Positions 1 to 7,457 of a stretch of DNA of 9,157 nucleotides are shown piece by piece. Every line of letters starts with the position of its first letter. Positions within the stretch are counted from its first letter, which is position 1. Source of the DNA: B8-G4 sp033720735 (GTDB lineage Bacteria; Bacteroidota; Bacteroidia; Chitinophagales; Saprospiraceae); NCBI GenBank assembly GCA_033720735.1, contig JAWWBX010000172.1:1-9157 (forward strand), given 5' to 3'. The position numbers and the translations under genes are program-made. Below the pieces are notes generated by a model, which was not told the origin of the DNA, ran no database searches, and worked only from the letters and a program-made list of their open reading frames with translations.

Positions 1-39
1 GGATGGCGGAGAGATAGACGCAGGCGAACTCACCCCCGG

Positions 40-63
40 CCCCTCTCTTGTGAAAGAGAGGGG
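40..63. repeat. Perfect 10-bp hairpin downstream of pdxH, possibly an interspersed palindromic repeat
   Basis: Positions 40-49 (CCCCTCTCTT) pair perfectly with 54-63 (AAGAGAGGGG) around a 4-base loop. It begins 12 bases past the pdxH stop codon, so it may end or stabilise the operon transcript. On the minus strand no run of T follows the stem; a G-rich stretch follows instead. A canonical intrinsic terminator is therefore not supported. The stem plus the adjacent GCCGGGGGTGAG (minus strand) resembles interspersed palindromic repeats that I recall from many bacterial genomes. That resemblance is from memory and was not tested. Positions 1-39 hold nothing else I can identify. Confidence 0.55.
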
Positions 64-74
64 AGCAGGCTTGC

Positions 75-716
75 TTACGGGGCCAGGCGTTCCCACTTCC
101 ACTCCCCATCGACGCGTTGGTACAGGATGCGGTCGTGCAGGCGGTTCTCGCGGCCCTGCCAGAATTCTACGCTCTTGGGTTTGAGGATATAGCCACCCCA
201 AAAACTCGGGCGCGGCACATTTTCATCACCGGCGAAGCGCTCTTCAAACTGTTGCATGTTACGTTCGAGGGCTTCGCGGTTGGGGATCGGAGCGCTTTGA
301 GGAGACGCCCAGGCCCCGATCTGGCTGCCACGCGGCCGTTGCGCAAAGTAGGCATCCGAGATGGCCGGGTCGATCTGTTGCAACGAGCCTTCAATGCGCA
401 CCTGCCGGTGGACCGGTTGCCAGAAAAACAGCAGGGCTCCCTGTGGATTGTCAGACAACTCGATGGCCTTGCGGCTGGTGTAGTTGGTATAGAAAATGAA
501 CCCCTGTTCCTCGAGACCACGCAACAGCACGATCCGTGATGAGGGCTGCCCCAGGGTGTCAACAGTTGACAACACCATAGCGTGCGGCTCGGGCACCTCC
601 ATTTGCAGGGCTTCCTGCATCCAGTTCCTGAATTGTTCTACCGGATCTGCGGACATGTTGAGCACGTCAAGCGGCGTGCTGGTGTACTCTACTCTGAGTT
701 GTTCAAGTTCCTTCAT
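75..716 (-). CDS. pdxH: Pyridoxamine 5'-phosphate oxidase (PNPOx)
   Basis: FMN-dependent cytoplasmic enzyme that oxidises pyridoxine 5'-phosphate or pyridoxamine 5'-phosphate to pyridoxal 5'-phosphate (PLP), the last step of PLP synthesis and salvage. The 213-residue protein has the family's usual length. Visible family blocks are SSRIVLLRG (59-67), FIFYTNYTSRK (73-83), the FMN/PLP region RQVRIEG (104-110), Y123 and R127 followed by RGSQIGAW (129-136), then EFWQGRENRLHDR (184-196) and the typical C-terminal RLAP. An Arg stands at residue 66, where the E. coli enzyme has the phosphate-contacting Lys72; this is conservative and probably functional. The ATG lies 4 bases after the stop of the RND pump gene, with no clear Shine-Dalgarno sequence, so it is probably co-transcribed as the last gene of the efflux operon. 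The function assignment is very secure; any functional link to efflux is inference. Confidence 0.97.
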   Translation of the reverse strand: MKELEQLRVEYTSTPLDVLNMSADPVEQFRNWMQEALQMEVPEPHAMVLSTVDTLGQPSSRIVLLRGLEEQGFIFYTNYTSRKAIELSDNPQGALLFFWQPVHRQVRIEGSLQQIDPAISDAYFAQRPRGSQIGAWASPQSAPIPNREALERNMQQFEERFAGDENVPRPSFWGGYILKPKSVEFWQGRENRLHDRILYQRVDGEWKWERLAP

Positions 717-720
717 GACG

Positions 721-3700
721 TTAGCTGGTCGCCGGCATAGCTGCCCTGTCCCGCGAGACCAGGGACCGCAATACCTGTTTAAGACGGTAGGCCAGCCAGT
801 ACATCGCCGGCACCACGATCAATGTCAGGAAGGTTGCAAAGACCAGGCCATAGATCACGGTCCACGCCATCGGGCCCCACATGGCGGTGTTATCTCCCCC
901 AAGGAAGAATTGCGGATCGAGCCGGCTGACGAACGAAAAGAAGTTGAAGTTGAACCCGATCGCCAGCGGGATCAGCCCAAGCACAGTCGTGATCGCCGTC
1001 AGCAGGACCGGCCGCAGACGCGTGCCCCCGCCTTTGATGATCGCTTCCTTGACCTCCTCACGCGTGAGGTCGCGGATGCTGTCTACGCCTTTCTCGAGCT
1101 GTTTTCGTTTGATCAGCAGGTTGATATAGTCCACCAGGACGATGGCATTATTCACCACCACCCCGGCCAGCGACACCAAGCCGACCCCGGTAAAGATGAC
1201 CTGGATGTCTGCACCGGTAAAGGCGTATCCAAGAAAGACCCCAATGGTGCTGAACATCACCGAAAGGATAATGATAAACGGCGCCGTCAGTGAATTGAAC
1301 TGCGTCACGAGGATGAGGAAGATGGAGAAAACGGCGATGCCGAACGCAGTCATCAGGAAGCCCATATCCTCTGCCTGTTGCTGTTGCTCGCCGGTAAACT
1401 CATAGTTGTACCCCACGGGCATGCTGTATTCTTCCATCGCAGCGCGCAGTTCGGCCACGATCTCATTGGCGTTGTAGCCTTCCAGCACGTTCGACCAAAT
1501 GGTCACCATCCGGTCCATATTCTTTCGCTTGATCGCGCTGTAGGTCGAGGTGTTCTCGACATCTGCAACTGCCGAGATCGGCACTTGTACGATCTGCCCG
1601 TTGGTCTGGTTGCGGAAGGTCACTTTTTGATTAAGGAGGTCGGTCTCATTGTATCGGTACTTTGGTGAAAGACGTAACTGGATCGGGTACTCGTCCTCCC
1701 CTACTTTGTATTTCGATACTTCCTTCCCAAATACAGCTGTACGGATGGTATTGGCGATGCTGAACGTCGACAATTCGTACCGACGTGCTGCCTCACGATC
1801 AATATTCACGATCAACTCGGGTTTGCCGATCTTGACATCGGCCTGCAGCTCTTCTATACCTGGAATGCCCTTGCTGTTGAGATAGGTGATCAGCCGGTCT
1901 GAAAGCACCACCAGGGTATCCACGTCTTCTCCGGCAATCTCAATGTTGATCGGTTTGCCTGCCGGCGGGCCCGCCGCGTTTTGATCGACCACGATCGTTG
2001 CCCCCGGATAGACGCCGTGTACCGCCTCGCGCATGTCCTCCAGCGCATCCTTGGTAGAAATGCCGTCGCGATCCTGGGTTGGCACAAACGACACGGTAAG
2101 ACGCGCCTTGTGCGGCGTGATCCCCGGCTCGGGCGGCGTGTTGGGGTCGGAGGTGTTTTCCCCGATCTGCGAAAGAATGGCCTCAATGATCCCGGTGTAT
2201 GGCTCCATGGCCTCGGTGACGCGCTCTTCTACTTTGAACATGAGCTGGTTGGTCGCCTCGATGTCCGAACCCAGCGGCAGCTCGACAAAGGCATTGATGT
2301 AGACCGGATCCGGGCTCGGAAAGAATTCGACTTTCGGTGCATTGGCCGCGAGCAGCATGATCGCGCCAATCATTAGCAGGATCGTTCCGCCGAATACTGC
2401 GATCGGATTTCGTTTGCGCAGAGCCATCCGGATAAAGCGATCGTAAACCGATTCCAGGATGGGTACGATACGGTTCTGGAAGTACAGGGACGCCCGTCGC
2501 AGGAAGAAAATATTGATGGCACTGATGATCGCGACCAGCGCCAGCATATTACGCGCCGGCTGGACACCGGCAAAATGCGCGAGGGTAGCCACCAACAGCA
2601 TGATCCCGATCATGATCAGGCCATTGCGGCGCTTGCGCTTGCGCACATCCGGATCGTTGGCGCGTCTGTCGATCTTCATCAGTTTGGCCGTAAAGACCGG
2701 GTTGATCACCAGCGCGACGAAGAGTGATGAGGCCAGTACGATGATCAGGGTGAGCGGCAAGTACAGCATGAACTCACCCATGATCCCCGGCCAGAAGGCC
2801 AGCGGCAGGAAGGCAGCCAGGGTGGTAGCCGTGGATGCGATGATCGGCAACGCCACTTCACCGGTCCCGTATTTGGCGGCGCTGTCACCATCAGCCCCTT
2901 CCGACATGTACCGGAAGATGTTCTCCACCACGACGATCCCGTTGTCGACCAGGAGGCCGAGGGCCAGGATCAGGGAGAAGAGTACCACGATGTTCATAGT
3001 GGTTCCGGTCAGGTTGAGCAACATGATACCCATGAGCATGGATAGCGGAATAGCCATCCCGACAAACATCGCATTCCGGATGCCCAGAAAGAACAGCAGC
3101 ACGATCACCACCAGGATCACCCCGGAGATGATGCTGTTTTCCAGGTTGCGCACTTCGTTGCGGGTATAAACGCTCTGATCGTTAAATACAGAGACCTTCA
3201 TTCCTTCCGGCAGCACCTGCTCCCTGGCTTCATCGACCACCACTTTGATCTTATCGGAGGCGTCGAGCAAATTCTCCCCCTTGCGTTTGATCACGTCGAG
3301 CGAGACGACCGGGTACTTGTCAGAGCGGGCGATACTCGTTCGTTCCTTATATCCGTAGATGACCTGGGCAATATCCTTGAGGTAGACCGGGCGCTGGTTC
3401 TCGCTCTTGACGATCACACTCTCCATCTCCTTCACATCCTCAAACTCCCCTACCACACGGATGGCCCGCCGGAAGTCATTGCGCACGATCTCACCGGCCG
3501 ACATGGTCATGTTCTCACTGGCGATGGCATTCTCGATGTCCTGGAAGGACACCTCCAGCGACTGCATCTTGATCAGGTCGACGTCGATCTTCACTTCGCG
3601 TTCCAGGGCACCCTTGATATCCACCTTCGACACCTCTTCGATATCCTCAATCTTGTCTTCGAGATACTCGGCGTACTCGCGCAAGGCATCCATCGGGAAA

Positions 3701-4173
3701 TCTCCCGAAATGTTGATGGTCATGATCGGAAACTCTGACAGGTTGACCTCCATGACCAGCGGATCTTCCTCCAGATCGTCAGGCAATTCACTTTTGGCCA
3801 GGTCTACGGCGTCTTTCACCTTGCGCACCACCTCTTCCATTTCCATGTCCGGGACAAACTCGGCCGTGATGACCGAATAGTCCTGGATTGATGTGGAGCG
3901 GATATCCTTGATGCCGATGAGGTTGTTAAGCTCTTTCTCGATCGGCCGGGTAATGAGGTTCTCGATATCCTTTGCCGAGTTACCGAAGTACGGGGTATTG
4001 ACGTACACGGTCGGGAACGATGCCTCCGGGTATTGCTCCTTGGGCATGCGATTGTAGGAGATCACGCCGAAAAGCAGGATCATGAACGTCAGCAGGAAGA
4101 CGCTCGTCGCATTGTCGACCGCGAGGGATGTCAATTTGAATTCCCGCAGCCCACGTCCTTTATTCGCTGTCAT
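721..4173 (-). CDS. RND-family efflux pump, inner-membrane permease (AcrB-like, HAE type)
   Basis: Proton-driven inner-membrane pump of a tripartite efflux complex. Residue numbers count from an upstream in-frame TTG at 4182; I prefer the ATG at 4173 (residue 4), which gives 1150 aa. The order is typical: TM1 (about 24-43), first porter region (44-345), TM2-TM6 (about 350-495), TM7 (about 594-613), second porter region (614-935), TM8-TM12 (about 940-1135). TM4 carries LLVDNGIVVVEN (410-421), so the AcrB Asp407-Asp408 pair is Asp413-Asn414. TM10 carries VVVNNAIVLVDY (1008-1019), with Asn where AcrB has Lys940. As I recall, both changes are common in non-AcrB HAE subfamilies. Residues 505-590 hold a basic stretch and two extra hydrophobic segments (about 521-541 and 545-562) absent from AcrB. 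The start overlaps the adaptor gene by 14 bases. Substrate cannot be read from the sequence; drugs, bile salts, lipids or other amphiphiles are possible. Confidence 0.95.
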   Translation of the reverse strand: MTANKGRGLREFKLTSLAVDNATSVFLLTFMILLFGVISYNRMPKEQYPEASFPTVYVNTPYFGNSAKDIENLITRPIEKELNNLIGIKDIRSTSIQDYSVITAEFVPDMEMEEVVRKVKDAVDLAKSELPDDLEEDPLVMEVNLSEFPIMTINISGDFPMDALREYAEYLEDKIEDIEEVSKVDIKGALEREVKIDVDLIKMQSLEVSFQDIENAIASENMTMSAGEIVRNDFRRAIRVVGEFEDVKEMESVIVKSENQRPVYLKDIAQVIYGYKERTSIARSDKYPVVSLDVIKRKGENLLDASDKIKVVVDEAREQVLPEGMKVSVFNDQSVYTRNEVRNLENSIISGVILVVIVLLFFLGIRNAMFVGMAIPLSMLMGIMLLNLTGTTMNIVVLFSLILALGLLVDNGIVVVENIFRYMSEGADGDSAAKYGTGEVALPIIASTATTLAAFLPLAFWPGIMGEFMLYLPLTLIIVLASSLFVALVINPVFTAKLMKIDRRANDPDVRKRKRRNGLIMIGIMLLVATLAHFAGVQPARNMLALVAIISAINIFFLRRASLYFQNRIVPILESVYDRFIRMALRKRNPIAVFGGTILLMIGAIMLLAANAPKVEFFPSPDPVYINAFVELPLGSDIEATNQLMFKVEERVTEAMEPYTGIIEAILSQIGENTSDPNTPPEPGITPHKARLTVSFVPTQDRDGISTKDALEDMREAVHGVYPGATIVVDQNAAGPPAGKPINIEIAGEDVDTLVVLSDRLITYLNSKGIPGIEELQADVKIGKPELIVNIDREAARRYELSTFSIANTIRTAVFGKEVSKYKVGEDEYPIQLRLSPKYRYNETDLLNQKVTFRNQTNGQIVQVPISAVADVENTSTYSAIKRKNMDRMVTIWSNVLEGYNANEIVAELRAAMEEYSMPVGYNYEFTGEQQQQAEDMGFLMTAFGIAVFSIFLILVTQFNSLTAPFIIILSVMFSTIGVFLGYAFTGADIQVIFTGVGLVSLAGVVVNNAIVLVDYINLLIKRKQLEKGVDSIRDLTREEVKEAIIKGGGTRLRPVLLTAITTVLGLIPLAIGFNFNFFSFVSRLDPQFFLGGDNTAMWGPMAWTVIYGLVFATFLTLIVVPAMYWLAYRLKQVLRSLVSRDRAAMPATS

Positions 4174-5338
4174 TGGTGGCAATTTGGGGTTCGACGATCC
4201 GGATCAGTTCGCCGCTGGCGACGGTCCGTGCACCTTCCTGGATGAGCTGCTCCGAGCCTTCGAGGCCGCTGGTGATGACGACCTCCCCGTCATAGCTCTC
4301 GCCAGTCGTGACGTATACCTTGCGCGCCTTTGGCGTGCCCTCCGAGTCGTCCACGATCATGACATAATCCTTTCCTCCGACTTCTTCCTGCACCAGCACC
4401 TGCGAGATGACCAGCGCATCAGGCTCGGTGTAATCGTTGATCAATACTTCTGCCAGCAGGTTTGGCTTGTACAATCCCTGGTTGTAGGGGATGTCGATCT
4501 CCACTTTGAAGGTCCGGTTGGCCGGATCGATCTTGCGTCCAAGCATGGTGACCGGAGCCACCAGCGTGTCGCGCAGAGCAGGGAAGCGCACCTCTACTCT
4601 TTCACCCCGCGCAACCTTCCCGAGATAACTCTCTGGCACATCAGCGACCACCTTGATATTGCGCGTATCAAGGATCATCACGATCGGCACACCGGGCCCG
4701 GCCGTTTCGCCACTCTTGAGGTTGACCATGTCGACCACGCCCGAAAGCGGGGCGTAGAGCTTTTCCTTGGTAAGCTGATAGTCGATGGTCTCAATGCTCT
4801 TTTCAAGGCGCTCCACGTTGTTCTTTGCCTGCAGATACTGCACTTCCGAACCGATATTCTGCTCCCACAGGCGCGCCTGACGCTCGTAGATATCGCGCGC
4901 CAGTTGCAATTGCGTTTCCAACTCCTGTCGTTGCTTGCGCAGGCTTTCCAGATCAATCGTGGCGATCAGCTGTCCCCGTCGTACTGCCTCACCCTCAACC
5001 ACGAGCACACTGGCGATACGGCCGCCTGTCTCGGATGACACCGACACCAGATCCTTTGACGCGACCGCCCCCTGGATCTCGGCGTAGCGCTTGAAATCAC
5101 GGCGGGACACCGCGGAGATGGTCACCAGACGGCGTACGACCTCAGTGGGATCCTGCTCACGGATACGAGCCTCGATACTGGCAAGTTGAGCCTGCAGCGT
5201 CTTGATCTGCTGCTGCTTGTCTTTCTGCAGCTTCCGGAGTTCTGAGAGATCTTCCGGAAGTTCTCCGGCTTCGGATCCGGGGCTTGCACTGCAACCCCAC
5301 AGGGTGAATGCTATGAATAGGATAGCGATGCGCAACAT
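4160..5338 (-). CDS. Efflux RND transporter periplasmic adaptor subunit (HlyD/AcrA family), lipoprotein
   Basis: Membrane-fusion protein bridging the RND pump and the TolC channel. Of 392 residues, 1-16 form a lipoprotein signal ending FTLWGC with the lipidated Cys at 16. The lipobox is slightly unusual because Trp is at -2. Residues 29-62 are a heptad-rich, Gln/Lys/Leu-rich segment likely to be coiled coil, an addition before the usual fold. The two half-lipoyl motifs lie at about 98-130 (ETGGRIASVLVVEGEAVRRG) and 193-225 (YAPLSGVVDMVNLKSGETAG). They are separated by an alpha-helical hairpin (130-192), with beta-barrel and membrane-proximal domains after. The ATG lies 6 bases past the tolC-like stop, and the 3' end overlaps the start of the pump gene, implying translational coupling. 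The family is clear; the substrate is unknown. Confidence 0.94.
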   Translation of the reverse strand: MLRIAILFIAFTLWGCSASPGSEAGELPEDLSELRKLQKDKQQQIKTLQAQLASIEARIREQDPTEVVRRLVTISAVSRRDFKRYAEIQGAVASKDLVSVSSETGGRIASVLVVEGEAVRRGQLIATIDLESLRKQRQELETQLQLARDIYERQARLWEQNIGSEVQYLQAKNNVERLEKSIETIDYQLTKEKLYAPLSGVVDMVNLKSGETAGPGVPIVMILDTRNIKVVADVPESYLGKVARGERVEVRFPALRDTLVAPVTMLGRKIDPANRTFKVEIDIPYNQGLYKPNLLAEVLINDYTEPDALVISQVLVQEEVGGKDYVMIVDDSEGTPKARKVYVTTGESYDGEVVITSGLEGSEQLIQEGARTVASGELIRIVEPQIATNDSE

Positions 5339-5344
5339 AGTCGT

Positions 5345-6727
5345 TTAGATTTTGCCCAATGCGATGTCCAGTTCGGTCTTGGCCACGATCAGGTCATACA
5401 GAGCATTGATGTAATTGGATTGTGTACGATATAGTTCAGCTTCGGCCTGGGTCAGCTCGATGCTGGAGCCCACACCCTCGCGGTACTTGATCTGAGTGGT
5501 GTCGTAAATGCGCTGAGCCAGGTCCATGCTATTGCGTCGCGCCTGCACGGTTTCGCTGGCATTGTGAAACTGAATCCGTGCATTGCGCACCTCAAGGTCT
5601 ACAGCCCGTTCAAATTCTGACCTGGCGATGGAAACCTTGTCGCGGCTGATCCGCGCTCTTTCCAGCCTTGCCTTCTTTTCAAGGCCATCGAAAATTGGAA
5701 CATTGAGGGTGACACCAAGCATGCTGGACGGGAACCATGGCGAATCGTTGCTGTCGAACAATTTGTCGCGCTGCAGGGTCCGTGACCATGATGCGCGGCC
5801 GCGGAGCGTGGGCAAGTAGCCGGACTTGATCACCTTCATGTTGATCTCATTGAGCTGCTCACGCAACTCAAAGGTGACGTACTCGGGACGTTCATTGTAG
5901 TCCACCGGATCGGTGAGTGATACGCTGGCAACCGAGACCTGGCCTGCAAGGACGTCAAAATCATCCGTCAGCTCGATCGGCTCGGTGATGGGATAGCCCA
6001 TCTGGAATTTCAGGAGATTCCTGGTGACGTCAGCGAGACGCTCCACGTTCTGGCGATCGGTGCGCAGATTGTCGAGTGACAATGCCAGGCGATCCACGTC
6101 GAGCTGTTCTGCAAATCCGTTTTCATAAATAGCCCTGGTCTCGTTGTACAGTGTTTCGAGGTTGCGGATGTTGTCGTCGAGCAGGGCCAGGCTGCGCTTG
6201 TTGATCAACACGGCGAGATAGGCCCTGGTCACTTTCGATCTGATCTCAAAGGCCTTGGCGGTGACGTTCTTCTGCACCAGATCGCGGAACAACGCCTGCG
6301 CTTTGAGGCCCTGGATCCAGGCAAAGTCAAAAATCATCGTCTCCAGGCTCAGCGAAGCGTCCAGGTTGTGGTCTTTACCAAAGCGCACGGGAGCACTGCC
6401 TCCGGTTGGAATTGGTTTTGGATCAATGACGCCTTCTTCGAAAAGTACCCCGTACACTGCCGGGCTGAGAAAGTCCGGGAGGATCTGAGTCGGGATATCA
6501 ATGAAATAGGCGTAATCCACATCGGCATTGATCTTGGGGATGCCGATCGACTTGTATTCCAGGAGCTGGCCGTCGGCATCCTGTACGTTGAGCTGCTCGA
6601 TACGCACGTCGGCGTTGTGTTCCTGGGCGTAAGTGATCGCTTCCTGCAACGAAAAGGACTGTTGCGCCCGGACCATCGCCAGCGTGAAGAGGCCGAGCAG
6701 GAGTGTAACGAATCGTCTGCAATCCAT
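5345..6727 (-). CDS. TolC-family outer-membrane efflux channel
   Basis: Trimeric outer-membrane channel that lets the RND pump expel substrate through a trans-periplasmic tunnel. Of 460 residues, 1-21 form a Sec signal peptide with probable cleavage after AMVRA, before QQSFS. Two outer-membrane efflux protein repeats follow, at about 25-245 and 275-458. Signs of the repeats are LQEAITYAQEHN (27-38), the paired helix-turn signatures YENGFAEQLDVDRL (201-214) and YREGVGSSIELTQAEAEL (415-432), and LNVPIFDGLEKKARLERAR (341-359). Residues 75-118 (Pro- and Gly-containing) are probably part of the beta-barrel surface of the first repeat. The start lies 3 bases after the tetR stop and the stop lies 6 bases before the adaptor start, so it is the second gene of the operon. 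The full length and undamaged motifs indicate a functional gene. Confidence 0.94.
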   Translation of the reverse strand: MDCRRFVTLLLGLFTLAMVRAQQSFSLQEAITYAQEHNADVRIEQLNVQDADGQLLEYKSIGIPKINADVDYAYFIDIPTQILPDFLSPAVYGVLFEEGVIDPKPIPTGGSAPVRFGKDHNLDASLSLETMIFDFAWIQGLKAQALFRDLVQKNVTAKAFEIRSKVTRAYLAVLINKRSLALLDDNIRNLETLYNETRAIYENGFAEQLDVDRLALSLDNLRTDRQNVERLADVTRNLLKFQMGYPITEPIELTDDFDVLAGQVSVASVSLTDPVDYNERPEYVTFELREQLNEINMKVIKSGYLPTLRGRASWSRTLQRDKLFDSNDSPWFPSSMLGVTLNVPIFDGLEKKARLERARISRDKVSIARSEFERAVDLEVRNARIQFHNASETVQARRNSMDLAQRIYDTTQIKYREGVGSSIELTQAEAELYRTQSNYINALYDLIVAKTELDIALGKI

Positions 6728-6730
6728 GGA

Positions 6731-7336
6731 TCAGGTGATTGGTTGGTATGATTTGAGTTTCTTCAGGCCCTTCTCGGAAAGGATGCCGCGGAGGTGGTAA
6801 TGGATATATTCGAGAAACAAACTGTCCCGGTCGTAGCTATGTGCCGGGAACATTTCTTCGTCAGTCAGCAACATGGTTTTGCCGACGTAAAGTTTGGCAA
6901 TGACGTCGGCACTGACATTATCTCGGTACCACCCTTCCGCTATGCCGCGCTCAATATTGGTACGGATGACTTTGTAAACATAACCCAGGTGGAACTCGTC
7001 CATCTTGCGCCAGCAGTCCCGGTAGTATTTCTTCATGTCGAACATGGTCGTCGGTCGCATCTGGCGCAGGATGGTCAGCACGTAGCGTGCGATGCTTAAT
7101 TGCTCGTCGATCGCGTCCCTGGACTCGGCCGTGATCTGCTGAATGCACTCTTTCTCCGTGGCGATATGCTGGTCGATGATCCGGTCGAGGAGATCGGTCT
7201 TGTTATCGACATGCTGGTACAGGGTCTTCTTGGAAATGCCCAACTCACGGGCGATGTCGTCCATCGTGACGCTCTTGATCCCAAAGCGCATGAACATGTC
7301 TCGTGCCGTACGAATGATATGGTCGGTCTTGCTCAC
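6731..7336 (-). CDS. TetR/AcrR-family transcriptional regulator of the efflux operon
   Basis: A 201-residue one-component repressor. The N-terminal DNA-binding domain (about 1-50) holds the helix-turn-helix TMDDIARELGISKKTLYQHV (24-43) followed by DNKTDLL, typical of TetR proteins. The rest is helical ligand-binding and dimerisation sequence without a recognisable ligand signature; PTTMFDMKKYY (95-105) resembles a motif seen in Bacteroidota TetR regulators. The start is GTG: an in-frame TAG lies 21 bases upstream, and the next Met (14) would cut into helix 1. The gene precedes the tolC-like gene by 3 bases on the same strand, so it most likely represses its own operon (regulator, channel, adaptor, pump, pdxH) and is released by an efflux substrate. 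Repression and operator are inferred. Confidence 0.93.
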   Translation of the reverse strand: MSKTDHIIRTARDMFMRFGIKSVTMDDIARELGISKKTLYQHVDNKTDLLDRIIDQHIATEKECIQQITAESRDAIDEQLSIARYVLTILRQMRPTTMFDMKKYYRDCWRKMDEFHLGYVYKVIRTNIERGIAEGWYRDNVSADVIAKLYVGKTMLLTDEEMFPAHSYDRDSLFLEYIHYHLRGILSEKGLKKLKSYQPIT

Positions 7337-7337
7337 A

Positions 7338-7354
7338 GCGTAGCAAATGTACGC
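7338..7354. promoter_or_regulatory. Candidate TetR operator (inverted repeat GCGTA-N7-TACGC)
   Basis: Positions 7338-7342 (GCGTA) and 7350-7354 (TACGC) are perfect inverted half-sites separated by 7 bases. The 17-base palindrome covers the candidate -7 element and ends just before the tetR start codon. A TetR dimer bound here would block polymerase, giving autorepression of the whole operon. The arms are short (5 bp), so the call depends on position as much as on sequence. Confidence 0.4.
7344..7351 (-). promoter_or_regulatory. Candidate Bacteroidota -7 promoter element for the efflux operon
   Basis: On the minus strand this reads TACATTTG, an exact match to the TAnnTTTG consensus of the primary sigma factor in Bacteroidota. 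It ends 7 bases before the tetR GTG start, so transcription would begin at or within a few bases of the start codon. A convincing TTG at -33 is not visible; a weaker TTTC lies 22 bases upstream, spacing at the edge of the usual range. The exact -7 match could be chance, but its position before the first operon gene supports it. Confidence 0.45.
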
Positions 7355-7367
7355 CTAAGAACACATT

Positions 7368-7395
7368 GGAAACGAAAATGTTGTTAAAAGTTTCC
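7368..7395. promoter_or_regulatory. Second inverted repeat upstream of tetR (GGAAAC-N16-GTTTCC)
   Basis: Six-base perfect arms at 7368-7373 and 7390-7395 flank an AT-rich 16-base spacer, just upstream of the candidate -7 element and spanning its -33 region. It could be an additional regulator site or a bent promoter-upstream element. It does not share the half-site of the 7338-7354 palindrome, so it is less likely to be bound by the same TetR protein. Confidence 0.25.
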
Positions 7396-7457
7396 TGAGT
7401 TTTACGATTTATTGACGAACGGTGCTTATCGGTAGACGAATTGACAAGAGAAATGGT

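Noticed and set aside
40..63. Intrinsic terminator of the efflux operon
   Set aside because: The stem is strong, but no T-tract follows on the minus strand; a G-rich run follows instead. It is kept only as a hairpin/repeat.
496..1293. Long plus-strand open frame (265 codons) opposite pdxH and the pump gene
   Set aside because: It lies antisense to two well-supported genes, spans their junction, and its translation is rich in charged and low-complexity residues with no recognisable domain. It is a shadow of the minus-strand genes.
4082..5038. Plus-strand open frame of 318 codons opposite the adaptor gene
   Set aside because: It is antisense to a full-length HlyD-family gene with clear motifs. 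Its own translation matches no family I know and arises from the codon bias of the opposite strand.
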